Assembly (NCBI GenBank): GCA_036417435.1
Contig: CM070910.1
Location: forward strand, 15,131,501 to 15,195,500
DNA from: Inia geoffrensis
Taxonomy: Eukaryota > Chordata > Mammalia > Artiodactyla > Iniidae
Direction: 5' to 3'
Length of the DNA: 64,000 nucleotides
Shown here: positions 35,230-48,767 of the stretch, piece by piece
Layout of the letters: every line of letters starts with the position of its first letter
Numbering within the stretch: the stretch's first letter is position 1
The notes under the pieces: model-generated
Seen by the model: the letters and a program-made list of their open reading frames with translations, nothing else
Told to the model about the DNA's origin: nothing
Databases searched by the model: none
Program-made: the position numbers and the translations under genes

Positions 35230-36240
35230 CAGCTCCATGGAGTTCTTTGAATTGGGGAGTCATTTATTACATATTTACTCAGAAGCTCAGAATATAGCAG
35301 TGAACAAAAGGGCCAAAGTCCCAGTGCCTTAAAGGATTTATATTCAGTGGAGAGACAGACAGTGTTTACACAAATGCCTGCGTGTCTAGTGGAGCAGCAC
35401 AGAGGATGGGAGTCCGGGGGGGGGGGGGGGGGCGGGTGCTCTTTCAGCTAGAATGCATGCAGAAGGCCTCCCTGACACATAAGCAGAGACTTGAGAGAGG
35501 CAAGGGAGCAAACCATGTAGTTATGAGAGGGCTCTGAGAGTGAGAACAGCACGTGCAAAGGCCCTGACGTGGAAGGTGGCGGGAAGCACCCATGCCAGAT
35601 GCTCAGCAAACTGGGGGAAAGGCAGGGCAGGAGATGAAATCAGAGGGGCAGATGGTGGAAGAGATTATGTCTGGGTTTATTCTGAAAGCTACAAAGCTGG
35701 ATGTGGTCTTAGCAGAGTCAGGATGGAGTGTGACTTAGGCTTCAACAGGACCACTCTGGTGGCATTATGGAAACCGACTCTGTGGTCAGGGAGGGGTGAG
35801 GGGTGGCTGTCACACAGACCAGGAGAGAGATGCTGGTGACCTGAACCAGGTGGGGCAGCCATGTGCCAGGTGTGGTTGGGTCACGTCCATTCTGATGGAC
35901 TGGGTTTGGGGTGTGAGTAAAAAAGAGGAAGGAAGAATGATTTCAAGGCCTTTGACAAAAGCACCCAGAAGAATGAAACTGGCATCAACTGAGATGGGGA
36001 AGCAGGATTGGGACCTATGGAAAGAGAATCAAAAATATGGCTTAGAAATTTTTAAGTGTGAGGAGGCATCTGGATATATGGTGGTCAAGGAAAGGTCCTG
36101 GCTACGTGTGGAGATGATCAGTCAGGTCCTAGGGTGAAAGTATAGGGCAGCAAGAGAAAACGATCTGAGGATGAGCCCAGGCACCGGGACGATGCTTCAG
36201 CGAAGGAGCCTACAGAGGAAGGGGTAGCTGGACGAGGGGC
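35230..36240 (+). repeat. Long copy of an ancient mammalian repeat, family not assigned
   Basis: Ordered landmarks: 'atagcagtgaacaaaagggc', 'aacagcacgtgcaaaggccc', 'ttcaacaggaccactctggt', 'tttggggtgtgagtaaaaaa' and 'ggcatcaactgagatgggga'. Other partial copies of the same family lie at 7000-7180, 44830-45440, 51950-52170, 57085-57185 and 60555-61297. Open frames of 99 and 113 codons inside it are therefore repeat-derived. I know the pattern as common in mammals but cannot name it safely. Confidence 0.7.
35416..35432. repeat. G17 homopolymer
   Basis: Seventeen consecutive G followed by CGGG, within the repeat above. Confidence 0.95.
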
Positions 36241-36374
36241 AGAGGCTTTAACAAGGGAAAATTCTTGTTCTATGTTATTCACACGTAGGATGTTACCAGC
36301 ATATCCAATCCCTTCCTAGGGTGAAACCCTTGCACAAGTGCACCAGGAGATAAGAGCAAGAATGTCTGCTCATC

Positions 36375-36480
36375 ACAACACTTCCTGTTTATAATAACAC
36401 AACTGGAAACAACCTAAATATCTGTTGACAAGAGAACGGAGAAGTGGTGGTATATGCACAGTTGCTAGATGCAACTGGTT
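36375..36480 (+). repeat. Ancient L1 fragment
   Basis: 'taacacaactggaaacaacc' and 'taaatatctgttgacaagag' match the end of L1 ORF2. Confidence 0.6.
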
Positions 36481-36989
36481 AGAGAAGATACAACGCCACA
36501 TTACTTTTGTAAATTCTAAAATCCTTTTCCTGTTATATCAGTAGTGAGCAAGTAAGACTTTAAAATTTAAAGAGGGAACTGTACTGGGTATCATATGCAC
36601 CTGTGAGTTTGCTGGGTTCCAGGGCATTCTGCTTTCTCCCTGGTAACTATACAGCATTTCCAGAAGGATCCCCATATTTCCAGAAGGATTCCCCTAACCC
36701 AAAGGAGTCATCAGATCTGCTCAGAGCCTCAGATCCCTTCTACGGATAATGGTCCTAAACGCCTTTGTCTGAGAAGGGAACGAGCAGTAGTGTTTTCCAT
36801 TGTCAGAACACAGATATTCTTCACTTGAAAGAATGCATTAGTATTTGTGAAGGTTTATCTTAAAAGTAAAGATCGTCAGCATCTTAACGTGGTCACAGAA
36901 GCTGGCGTCCACTGTTCTGTTTGGGCCAGAGTCACCAGGGTCTGTGCTTTTCCAGCTTTACTGCACCAAGCCCTGAAAACAAGCCTTGG

Positions 36990-37115
36990 GTTAGGTAAGG
37001 AGAAACCAAGATTCGGGGAGGTTCCTCACCCTACCTAAGGTCACAGTGGGCACACAGCAGAGAGCAATTCAAGTCCAGGCGGCTGAAGCCTGCAATCTAA
37101 TTCGTGTGGCTGCTC
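36990..37115 (-). repeat. MIR fragment
   Basis: 'cctaaggtcacagtgggcac' and 'agagcaattcaagtccaggc' are antisense MIR. Confidence 0.65.
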
Positions 37116-37476
37116 TCCATTACCTGGATTTTCAGTATTATAGCAGAAAATGACCAATAAACCATACTGGAATCAAAACGAATACCCCCCCCCACCCACA
37201 TTAGACTAACTTAATATTATTCTAAGTGAATTCCAGTCAAGCACTGGAAGATCAGGTTGTAAAATTTGGTGACCTGTAATTAAGAGGTCCTACTCCTAAG
37301 TTTTAAAAAAGTTTATGAAAATCGTTGATATATACCAAAGAATATAGGTAAGTTAGCAGCAATCACTAAAAACCTGAGCATCAACACCCCAAATCCAGGA
37401 TGGGCGGCACTTCTAGTGGGGAGGGCAGAGAGATGAGATTGGGGTGGGGGGGCATGACTTCTAATAATTTCCCATC

Positions 37477-37566
37477 ACACGTGGGATCTTCCCGGACCAG
37501 GGACTGAATGCGTGTCCCCTGCGCTGGCAGGTGGATTCTTAACCACTGCACCACCAGGGGAAGTCC
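37477..37566 (-). mobile_element. CHR SINE, truncated
   Basis: Only the tRNA-related head is present: 'gtgggatcttcccggaccag' to 'ccactgcaccaccaggggaa'. The rest of the element and the A tail are missing. Confidence 0.9.
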
Positions 37567-37574
37567 TTTTTTTA

Positions 37575-37790
37575 AAAAAAATCAGTCTGTAGTCCATGGC
37601 GGTTTATCTATTCTGAAGGCTGGTCATTTGTCTGTTATCTTTGAAAATGTTTCCTCCCAATCTGTCACATGCCTTTTTAATCTTGTATCTTTGATCATGA
37701 ATAATTTATTTTTAAAATGTAATCCAAATTACCAATCTTTTTGAGTTTGAGCATTTTTTTATCTTAAGAGAGTCTCCTATATACAATGAC
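37575..37790 (-). repeat. Ancient L1 fragment
   Basis: 'gtcatttgtctgttatcttt', 'ttaatcttgtatctttgatc' and 'agagtctcctatatac' are antisense L1 type. Confidence 0.5.
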
Positions 37791-37929
37791 TTTTCTATGG
37801 ACATAAATTCATACTCAGACTTCAGACAAACCCGTACTACTGCATTTAACTTCTGTAGATGGGTGTTAAAATGGGGGTCTTTTGCCTGACACCCTAAAAC
37901 CATGTCAATTGCTCACGTGCCAAAGGACA

Positions 37930-38610
37930 ACGCTAGACCTAGCAGCACGTGCAAAGGAATTGTTTGAAAATACGCTTTGCATCCCTTAGTCCAAGAGGTA
38001 CCTTTCAAAGAAAGGGGTTGACAAGAAATCGTGGGGAAGGATTTCTTCAAAGAAAGTTATGGATGCGCCAGCCCCAATCCACGCCTCCAGTGGGAAGGAG
38101 GCAGAGCTGCTGCCCCTTTTCTGGAGCTAGTGAGTGAGGCTGTAGCAGAACAGCTGGAAAGAATCAAGAGTGAAACTGCCGTCAAGGTCCCAGGGGTGGA
38201 CCGGGGTATGAAAAATGTCCATGAGCTGAAAAGAAACAGCCCATGACGGGGTCGTGCGAGAGGTGTAACTGCATTCCCACTGATGGTAGGTCAGAGGTCG
38301 AAGGGCTGCGGTACCCTGAGACCAGGTGTGGAACCAGCAGCAGGATTTTCTGGAATGGAGATATACACAGAGGTCTTCTGCCAAGAGTGTGGAAGAGGCC
38401 AGGCTGGTACCATCGAGTGGCCAACCTTCAACCCTGGAGGGGCCAGAGTCGACCTAAGTGCAAGGTGAGGGGCGTCAGAGAAGCAGCCACCTTCCCCATC
38501 CCACTTGTCGCCTAGAGGCAGACCCAGGAAGGCAGGGTGAAGCTTCAATTTGAATGAAATTTGGAGTTTTCGTGAGACTGGACCCATATCCTTTTAATAA
38601 AATGAGACTA
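37930..38610. other. Unexplained, comparatively GC-rich stretch
   Basis: More CpG-containing than its AT-rich neighbours, with several short open frames on both strands (for example a 90-codon frame at 38243-38515). I find no known protein domain, no repeat family and no poly(A). It could be an unrecognised old repeat, a regulatory element or chance. Confidence 0.3.
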
Positions 38611-38949
38611 TTTTTGTGACCAAAGTGACTAGAGGAATGTTTTAAAAAATACTTTAAAGGAGCCAGATATTGACTGGGAGTGAGAGCAATCTACCATAAA
38701 TGTATTCCAAGTGCAAGGAACGAACCAGCCCACAGAGCGGGCTTGACCAGGCAACGGGGAAAGAGCGTTGTTCCTTATTCCCACTGTTCAGGACACTGAC
38801 TTTGCTCGCAGCATTTCATGGAGCTGCAGCATCAATTTGCCACCTTCGTGAGAGTTTAACACCACAGGTCTTGAGTCTTGTAGTCTATCCTGATCTAAGT
38901 CACTGGTGTTACACATAATGGACCATGATCTTTATATATTAAAAATAAT

Positions 38950-39395
38950 ATAAAAAGAGATATTTGTACACTCATATTCATAGCAGCATTATTCACAACA
39001 GCCAAAAGGTGGAAGAAACCCAAGTGTCCATGGACAGATGAATGGATAAACAAAATGCGTTACATACACACGATGGAGTATTGTTCAACCTTAATTAATT
39101 AGTAAGGGAGTTCTGACAAATGCTACAACATGGGTGAACTCTGAGGACATTACGCTAAGTGAAATAAGCCAGTCACAAAAGGAAAAATACTGGTGTGAAT
39201 TATCTAGAATAGTGATGTTCAGAGACTGAAAGTAGAAGGGTGATTTCAGGCACTGGAGAGATGGGGAGTTGTTGTTCAATGGTTACAGAGTTTTAGTTTT
39301 GCAAGGTGAAGAATCCTGGAGATGAATGACGGTGATGGTTGCACAACAATGTGAAAGCATTTCACTGAGTGGTACACTTAAAAATGGTTAAAATG
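38950..39395 (+). repeat. Ancient L1 3' end, split by a SINE
   Basis: 'catagcagcattattcacaa', 'gtgtccatggacagatgaat', 'gaaataagccagtcacaaaa' and 'gtggtacacttaaaaatggt'. It resumes at 39607-39665 after the SINE. Same type as the L1 at 738-1685. Confidence 0.85.
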
Positions 39396-39606
39396 GGAAC
39401 TCCATGGTGCTCCAGTGGGTAAGACTCCATGCCCCCAACACAGGGAGCCCCAGTTTGATCCCTGGTCGGGGAACTAGATCCCGCATGCATGCCACAACTA
39501 AGAGTTCGCATGCTGCAACTGTAAGATCCCACATGCCGCAACTAAAGGTCCCGCATGCCACAACTAACACCCAGCGCAGCCAAAATAAATAAATAAATAA
39601 AAATTC
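39396..39606 (+). mobile_element. CHR-like SINE (older)
   Basis: 'gggaactccatggtgctcca' to 'gcgcagccaaaataaataaa'. Target duplication AAAAATGGTTAAAATG at 39380-39395 and AAAAATTGGTTAAAATG at 39607-39623 (one base difference). The middle carries an iterated 'cccgcatgccacaact' motif. Confidence 0.9.
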
Positions 39607-39754
39607 AAAAATTGGTTAAAATGATAAATTTTATGTTCTAAGCATTTTGCCACAGTTGAAAATAAAAAGCTAAATAAAAAAGGAAATTTAACCTCCATTA
39701 GTCGTGTATCAATACTGGAGTGAATAATGAGAAGTGGCTAAGAATTATCCTGTC

Positions 39755-39965
39755 TTACCATGTGTCAGGTGCCATGCCAGGACTTATACATGGTCTCACT
39801 TAATCCTCATTTCAAACCTACGAGGCAAGTCCTATTAAAATCCTTACTTTACAGATAAGGAAACTGAGGCACAGAAGGGTTACCTTGCCTAAAGTTACAC
39901 AATTTGAAAGGAGCTGACAGAGATACTCTGATTCTAGAACTAGGCTTCTAAACCTCTGGCAGTGG
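39755..39965 (-). repeat. MIR SINE, long copy
   Basis: 'cacttaatcctcatttcaaa', 'ctacgaggcaagtcctatta', 'ttacagataaggaaactgag' and 'cctaaagttacacaattt'. Confidence 0.9.
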
Positions 39966-40039
39966 GCAGATTTCACTGTCACTGAACTATCTCCCATTTA
40001 CAGCCTCTTAGACTAGAAGAGATCATAGAAATAATTCAC

Positions 40040-40350
40040 ATAATTATTGACATTTGCATAGTTCTCTAGGTTTAAAAGCACTTTCTCTTTTGATATTACT
40101 CATTAAAATACTGCAGCACAGGTATTCTCCTCTTATCAGAGAGGACACAGAGACTAGAGAAGTTAAGTAAATGGCTTCAAGTCATGTTACCAGGCAGGGT
40201 TCCAATTCCACAGCTTTTAACTCTGGGTCCATGGCTAACTCTCCAGATCCAATTCCTTGTCTAGTCCAGCTTCTCATTTTCCAGGTGAGACTGCCTACAA
40301 GGGACACGCCCAAAGATGCTAACGGCTTGTCCAAGGTCACACAGAGAGCT
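40040..40350 (-). repeat. One or two MIR-related fragments
   Basis: 'agagaagttaagtaaatggc' with 'caggcagggttccaattcca', and a second 'gtccaaggtcacacagagag' near 40332. Confidence 0.6.
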
Positions 40351-40354
40351 AGTA

Positions 40355-41320
40355 TGTTCTGTGTGCATCACCAGCATATGCCTTTAAAAATCCTTAGCCA
40401 TGACAACATATATTCTATAAATATGTGTGGATAAAGGAAGGATTGGTACAGAGGCAGAGAGCTCTGTCAGCATAAAATAGAGTGCTTTTTTCTAGAAACT
40501 CTTTTATTTGTGGAGTTGATGCTTTAGAACCTACACTTCACGTAAGCGTCCAACTTTTCAGTGCCTGCCCTTATTCAACCGCCTCCATTAGCTCTACAAT
40601 TATGCTGTTATCAATTGAGCAAATCCACTTAGACAGCATGTCTAGCTACTCTCATAGCGGATTTCGTACCCAAGCAGCAAAGTACACGAGACCTTTGAGA
40701 AATGAACTACATAAATCCTCATTTGATCCTGACTGTATGTCTATAAGGAATTCTTAAAACAGACTCAGCCACCCTGAGTGATCTTTTTAACGGCCGAGTG
40801 TAAAAATGCAGAGCTAAGATCTTCTGTCCAGCAGAATCTTTTCACGTAAAGTAACTCACTTCTGAGATACACGGCTAACGATCAGTGTGAAAAAAGCAAT
40901 TGCTAGACTTGATTAAAGACACTCACGCAGTGAATGTAAATTACTTGTTGGCATGTGAAAATCTGCCAGTGTAATGCCTCAGATGTCAAATTAAGGTGAT
41001 ATTCCATGAATCCTTGTTTATCTTTTTCTTTCTTACAACCTTAATATTGTGGGTGGGATTGGGGCTGGCACGGACTGAGCAAACTCTATGGCAGTGTCCC
41101 CCTCTTTATGGCTGGAATATCCAACAAAACCCAGAGAGAAGCAGGTACCACAAAGAAGAGCTTCACAGCAGCAAAACATCTGAGGCCCTACTAATAAAAA
41201 TGTCCTAGTCTAATGGTTGGGAATCTCCTCTCCATTAGGCCACAAAACCACGCTCGCATTCAACGAAGAGAAGACTGATTTCATTTCAAGTAATCAGTAT
41301 TACTATTGCTGCTAGTATTG
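40355..41320. other. Intron sequence without recognised element
   Basis: No supported repeat, RNA or gene. Confidence 0.4.
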
Positions 41321-41324
41321 GCTA

Positions 41325-41690
41325 ACATTTAATGAGCATTTTCTCCTGTTAAATTACACACACAGTATGCTCCAGCAGGGCAGGACTAGGTCTGCTTTGC
41401 TCACTGCGTAGCCACAGCTCTGAGTCGCATGCCTTGTATGTGCTAGGTTGTCAATAAATATTTGCTGAATGAATAAATAATCTCATTTGGTTTTCAAAAT
41501 AACCCTACAAGGTTTGATACAATATTGTTATCACCATTTCTCAGCTGAGAAGGCTGAAGCTCAGAGGTCATTACACTGTACCCAAAGTCACGTCGTCAGC
41601 AAGTGTCAGAGCTTATATTCTAAACCACATGCACCTGACATCAAAATCTATGGTTCGACCACAATGTCATGTCACTAGTACAGCCCAGAC
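41325..41690 (-). repeat. MIR SINE interrupted by an L2 3' end
   Basis: Antisense MIR text at 41325-41360 ('acatttaatgagcattttct') and 41480-41690 ('ataaccctacaaggtttgat', 'cagctgagaaggctgaagct', 'caaagtcacgtcgtcagcaa'). Between them a + strand L2 end at about 41369-41478: 'gcagggcaggactaggtctg' to 'ttgtcaataaatatttgctg'. Confidence 0.75.
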
Positions 41691-41840
41691 CTTAGGGTTT
41701 TTCCAGTACTGAGGCCATCTCTGAAAGGTGGGCTTACAAGAATATATTTCAAGTCAGAATGGATCTCACTCTGTTCCAGCCATCACCTTTCAGATTTCTT
41801 CAATATTCTTCAAAAACTACATTTAAAAAAAGTGACTTAC

Positions 41841-41952
41841 CTACATATCCTTCTTCACCAACCAGTTTCAGGGCAATTTTATCAGCCAACACTGAAGAGT
41901 TGCCGTGGGCAATGTTGGCAAAGGGGCCAGCATGCACAAATACAGGCGTCCC
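41841..41952 (-). CDS. MTHFD1L: MTHFD1L internal exon 4 of 8
   Basis: 112 nt: 37 codons plus one G that is completed by TG of the next exon to make valine. It encodes [20 protein letters not shown], then [17 protein letters not shown]. The acceptor is ccacag and the donor is GTAG|gtaagt. The [12 protein letters not shown] block is a family-defining stretch of formate-THF ligase near the folate/nucleotide site. The next exon lies 32.7 kb away, across an intron that contains two large L1 elements. Confidence 0.97.
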
Positions 41953-41954
41953 CT

Positions 41955-43800
41955 GTGGAAGCGGAGGAGCAAATTTTAAAAAGCTATGAGAATCAGTTAT
42001 TTCCTACTATAATTTTGATAAGCCACTGTTTTAGCTGTCTCAGTGACCATGAAATAAACCTTATTTCATATTATTCTGCATTATATTGTTACAAAGAATG
42101 GAATTAAACCTTGATGGTCTAAGAGGCTTGTTTAAATTGTTTACCCCATTAAGAAATTAACCAATTCAAGAAAAATCTAATCATAAAATCAACAAAATAA
42201 ATGAATCGTGGGAATCATGCCAGGGCAAGTACATTTTATTATAGGCCATTTTTATATTTACAATAATAATCTTATTCTGATTTTTAAAAACTTTGTCTTT
42301 CTCGTTTCTCTTACCTGTTAATTTTTAAAGTTAAGTTACCTGGTAATTATTAAAACAAAAGGAAAATTTCAACCATACTAAAATGTTAGTTACTAAAAAG
42401 GCAAAAAAAAAAAAATAAGGAATTCTCAAAAATTTTAGATTTTAATTATTTAAACAAAATCTGTCATAAAGTCATTCTTACTTTCATTTCTACACTTCTC
42501 TTTTGTCAAAGAGAAGAGACTGTAGCCCTCGCTAAAAAAAATCACCCACGTGCATTAAATTGTTTAGGCTGTATTCAGAGTCAGCTGGGGCCACTGAGGT
42601 CTGTGTGTGTGAACCCTGGCTCCACCTGTGAAAATAAAGGTTGCCCTTTCACTGACATGGGGAAGGCAGGGAGTGATGCAGGGGATGGGGCCTGGGAGCC
42701 ATGGAAGGTTCCCATGAACCAGGATGCGCTGTGGGCGAGCACGTTTCAAAGCTGAGAGAGGTGAACAAAAGCAGGAAGAAAGGCAGTGAAAGAAAAATCG
42801 TCACTGAGAGTGAAAAGGAATTGATCAAATCCACTCAGAGTTTTCTATTTACTTTTCCCCCCCAAAGTCCTCAGGAGGGACAGTCACAGAGTACGGATAC
42901 GGCCATACAAATGTCCGTGGAAATAATACAGTGGGATACGTGTTTATGGAAATGCATACATGCATGTTTACTGTCTAGATCTCCACCTGTCTATCCATCT
43001 ATAGTTTCTCACTTCTATGCAGATAAGCCTTTTAAGTGCTTTGACGGAAACACTGTTTAAAAGGTATTAACGCCTCCATCACCTCCTAGCCTTTGCCAGT
43101 CCTAGGATGTGGCTGCCTGTGGAAAGCTAGTAGCAGAGCTAATGAGAAAAGTTTAAAGAGACAAGGTCACAGGCTCCACCCCTGGGTGGGCAGCTGGCTT
43201 CACTCTCCTATGCTCTGCAACCCTTATCCTGGCCATCTGTCTGAGAAGCACCTGGCACCAGTCTCCAGGGCGACAGGTGACAGGGTATGGCTGGCTCAGC
43301 ATAAACACACTGCTATTCCTGGGATAGCCACTCCAGGGACTAGATGGGCAGCATTTAATTTTAATTTAAAATGAAATTAAAAGCCACACAGATTAATCAC
43401 GAAAGCAGTATTAGAGCCCTGGTTTTTGAACTCCCAGTATGTGGTTTAAATAGAAAAATTCTTAGACCATCATTGTTGGACATTCAAACACAGACACAAA
43501 TACACACTCAACTGATATTTATACTTATATGATGCAGTATACAGAGTTAATACTTTGTTTAAGAAATTCTATCACTAACCCAAAGACATAAAAATATCTA
43601 TCGTGAGTTCAATATTTTATTTTATATGCAGAACATTTAGGAAAGTAATAACAGGAAATATCTTGGTTTCTATGATGACAAAGCTGTGAATATTCTCCAT
43701 AATGGACTTTTTAAACATTTCATAAGATTAAAACTTCAGTTGCTCTTTGCTGACCAGAGATCTAAAAGATCCAAAGAGCTTCCTGCAGTGATCTAAATAT
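41955..43800. other. Intron sequence without recognised element
   Basis: AT-rich 41980-42560, then a more GC-rich stretch to about 43380. Short open frames on both strands carry no known domain. Confidence 0.4.
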
Positions 43801-43804
43801 TCTG

Positions 43805-43990
43805 TATCTGCACTATCTGATGCAATAGCCACCATCCACAGGTGGCTATGCAGCACTTAAAATGTGGCTGGTGAAAATAAAGAAATAAATAGAAATAGAA
43901 CTAGTACGACTGCAGAACTGAATTTTAAACTTTATTTAATTTAGACTAATTTAGACTGAAATAACCACAAGTGGCCAGGAGGTCCCATAT
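43805..43990 (-). repeat. DNA-transposon-type dispersed repeat
   Basis: 'gcactatctgatgcaatagc' and 'caggtggctatgcagcactt' at one end, 'aagtggccaggaggtcccat' at the other, with AT-rich middle. It reads antisense to the common mammalian repeat ending 'gctaccatattggacagcac'. Confidence 0.55.
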
Positions 43991-44084
43991 TGGACAAAAG
44001 ACTACAGCAAGTGGGTGTTTTCCTCAACACTGCATATGGTTAATCCATGGTAAAATGTTAAGATCTCTTATTCTCTCTCTTCCA

Positions 44085-44255
44085 CAGGGAAGTTCTCAAG
44101 CTTGTATGTATACAAAAATCACCCAGGGTATCCAAGCCTTACCTGCCAGACATTCTAGAGTTCACTTTGTCTGGGGGAGAGCTTGGCATCAGCATCTTTA
44201 AGTCTTTCCGTGAGATTCTAATGTGCAGCCAGGGTTGAGAACTACTGGTCTCCCG
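44085..44255 (+). repeat. MER5-like hAT fragment
   Basis: 'aagttctcaagcttgtatgt', 'aaaatcacccagggtatcca' and 'gagattctaatgtgcagcca' followed by 'gggttgagaactactgg'. Confidence 0.7.
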
Positions 44256-44829
44256 GCACCTTGCAGCAATGGAACCCTTGATAACCTCCTCTGGGACTAA
44301 CAACCAAGTGTGTTCAAATGTGAGCACTAAAGCAGACTCTGTCCATTAACCAGCGATTTTTAGATCATTTGTTGATTTAGGGTCCTACTGCCACTGATTA
44401 GCCACGTTAATGTGGAATGAATATTTAGGACGCGGGTAGCAGAGTTCATACATGCAGATATTTTAACGGAATGCTGTGTTCATTTTTCAAACAATGCCCA
44501 TTGCCTGTGACATCAAAATGACGTCACAAATGTGAGCACAAGAACTGCTTAGGGGCAGTCCAACCCAGTAATTCATTCAACTAACAAGAAACTAGCCTTT
44601 CAGAGTGGGCTATGTATTAAAGATGAGAGTAATTTTTAATCTAAGCAAGATAATTATTTAAAACAGTAAGTTGATCATCCTTAATGATGACGATAATGTG
44701 TTCATTTTTGAGGGGGAAGTGTTATGATGGAAGCAATATCATGTCTCTTTATACATTTTTTCTCATTCATTTAGTTATTTATTTAACATGTATATATTTT
44801 TAGGAGCAATGGAGTAAAAACAATAAATA

Positions 44830-45440
44830 TCCATTTAATTCTTCAGCGAGTGTTTACTGAGCACTTAATATGTGTGAGGAACTTTCTAGGAGTTGGTGAT
44901 ATGATGGTGAACAAGATGGAAAAAGTCCTGCTCTCATCCTGGTGGGAGAAGAAATACAGTAAACAAAAAAAGAAATAGGGGCTCTCAGATAATATCTTGT
45001 GCCATGTAGAAAATGACAAGAAGGTGGGTTTTGGGCTTGAACCACTGACCAGGTTTGGGGGATGGAACGAGTTGGGAGGAGGTAGGAGGTGGATAGGAAT
45101 CAAAGATGCTTTTTTTATGCATAACTTTGAAATGCCTTTTACCCACCCTAGCAGCTCTTGGTAACCACAACTACATGTCTGAAATGCTGAGGTCAGGAGA
45201 TTCAGAGGCAGAGTTCAAGGGTTATCACATGGCTGATACTGGAGGAAAGCGCAGCTGGAGAAGTGGGAAGAAGGCAGCGAAAGAGACGGAGGAGAGGCCA
45301 CCGAGGAGGTCCAGGAAAGCAAGGCGTCGAAAGCAAGAGAGCAAAGCGCTCAGGAAGGAAGAGCATCGGCTGTGTCAGCCCCCACTGAGCAAGCCATGTA
45401 CAAAAAGCGACCTTCTTAAAAAAGCGGAACACAGCACACT
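44830..45440 (+). repeat. Copy of the unassigned ancient mammalian repeat
   Basis: 'tttactgagcacttaatatg', 'gatggtgaacaagatggaaa' and 'ctctcatcctggtgggagaa', then 'tggagaagtgggaagaaggc' and 'agcatcggctgtgtcagccc'. The basic, Arg/Lys-rich open frame at 45106-45447 is a by-product of this repeat. Confidence 0.6.
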
Positions 45441-45470
45441 TTCCTAGAAAACATTTCTCAGCATTACTCT

Positions 45471-45493
45471 GTGTGTGTGTGTGTGTGTGTGTA
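45471..45493. repeat. (GT)n microsatellite
   Basis: About 11 GT units. Confidence 0.95.
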
Positions 45494-45812
45494 CGTGTAA
45501 GTTTATTGAATACTCTGCGTTTTGCTTGGAGAGAAAAGAGACAACAAACCTAAACTCCCCAAACTTAAAGATTATGAGAAGCTGAGTCAAAAAAAAAAAA
45601 AAAGCAACATGGAAAACATCATGTAAACGTGATAAACATGGCTACACAAGTTGCTGAGATATCAGACACTGAGTTTCTAAGTTTCTCCTCTGGCCAACTG
45701 GTACTTAATTAGCCAAGATATGAATCATATCAAAGAACTTTGAACTTTTGGGGGGATGACCAAGCAGTTATTCTGATGCTCCTCATGGGCTCGTATTGGC
45801 TGGAAATGCTCA

Positions 45813-47778
<1,966 letters not shown>

Positions 47779-48003
47779 GGGCTTCCCTGGTGGCGCAGTG
47801 GTTGAGAGTCTGCCTGCCGATGCAGGGGACACCGGTTCGTGCCCCGGTCTGGGAAGATCCCACATGCCGCGGAGCGGCTGGGCCCGTGAGCCATGGCTGC
47901 TGAGCCTGCGCGTCCGGAGCCTGTTGCTCCGCAACGGGAGAGGCCACAACAATGAGAGGCCCGCGTACCGCAAAAAAAAAAAAAAAGAAAGAAAGAAAGA
48001 AAA
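47779..48003 (+). mobile_element. CHR SINE (short type)
   Basis: Complete: 'gggcttccctggtggcgcag' to 'gcccgcgtaccgc', A14 tail and (GAAA)n end. A box TGGCGCAGTGG and B box GGTTCGTGCCC are intact. No clear target duplication because of the A-rich flank. Confidence 0.96.
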
Positions 48004-48626
48004 AAGATTAGCATGCCAAATTACAAAAAGCACTAAGGAAGGTGGTGGTGTGCCACAAAAGCTTTGTAAGAAGCATCATTCCACGCAACAGAAAGCTACA
48101 TGAGTAAGAATGATTAAGGCGGAGCTCTGTTTTTATAACGTGAAACCCAAGTCGAAGGCACAAAATTAAACAAGCCAGGGTGCCCAGGGAGCAGGCTGGA
48201 GCCAAAAACGTGCCATTTTAACTTAACCTTCCCTTCCATGAAGGTGGAGTCACTTCTTATTCCTTGGAAAGGTGATGTGCCCTCAATTTAAAGCCAGCAT
48301 AGATCACACTTTTTAAAAAAAGCCACAGGCTGCAGGAGGATGACCGCAGCCCAGGCAGAGCAGAGATCAGGACTAGAAAGGATCGTGAAAAGCTCATGAA
48401 ATAGGTTTCATATGCTTTGGCTGCAGTCAGGCACAAGCATGTTATAAATGCCTGTGAGAACATGATGAAGTTGTAAGACAAACAGGATGGTGAGCAGGAA
48501 AACATGTGCAGAAATTCTCTGAATTCCCATTATTACCCAGTGATGTAAGAGGAAGAAAACCTTCCTTCTTCTGATCACAAAAGAACAGGGGCAGCGAGCT
48601 CTCTGGAGCTTCTGAGATGGACGTAC

Positions 48627-48767
48627 CAAATCACCTGTCGTCACGGGCTGCCCGTTTCTGTCACTGGCCACCACCATTCTGCCCAGCCGCTCCTTCATGT
48701 CCGTGAGGCTGTCAGTCAGAGCCAGCACTGCCATGACCTCACTGGCCACGGCGATGTCAAACTGCGC
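48627..48767 (-). CDS. MTHFD1L: MTHFD1L internal exon 2 of 8
   Basis: 141 nt, 47 codons, phase 0 at both ends. It begins [19 protein letters not shown] and ends GQPVTTGDL. The acceptor is ttttcag and the donor is TTG|gtacgt, a less usual +4 C but still GT. This is the conserved SEIMAVLAL region of formate-THF ligases, here with V in place of I. It follows directly from the phase-0 end of the 54816-54892 exon and joins GVTGALTVL in the next exon. The open frame continues a few codons past both splice sites by chance; the boundaries were chosen by splice consensus and by continuity with the family protein. Confidence 0.96.

Noticed and set aside
35540..36137. Two overlapping open frames of 99 and 113 codons
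   Set aside because: They lie in the long ancient repeat at 35230-36240.
45106..45447. A 113-codon, very basic open frame that looks like a nuclear or ribosomal-type protein
   Set aside because: It lies in a copy of an ancient mammalian repeat whose text continues on both sides; no start context or domain supports it.
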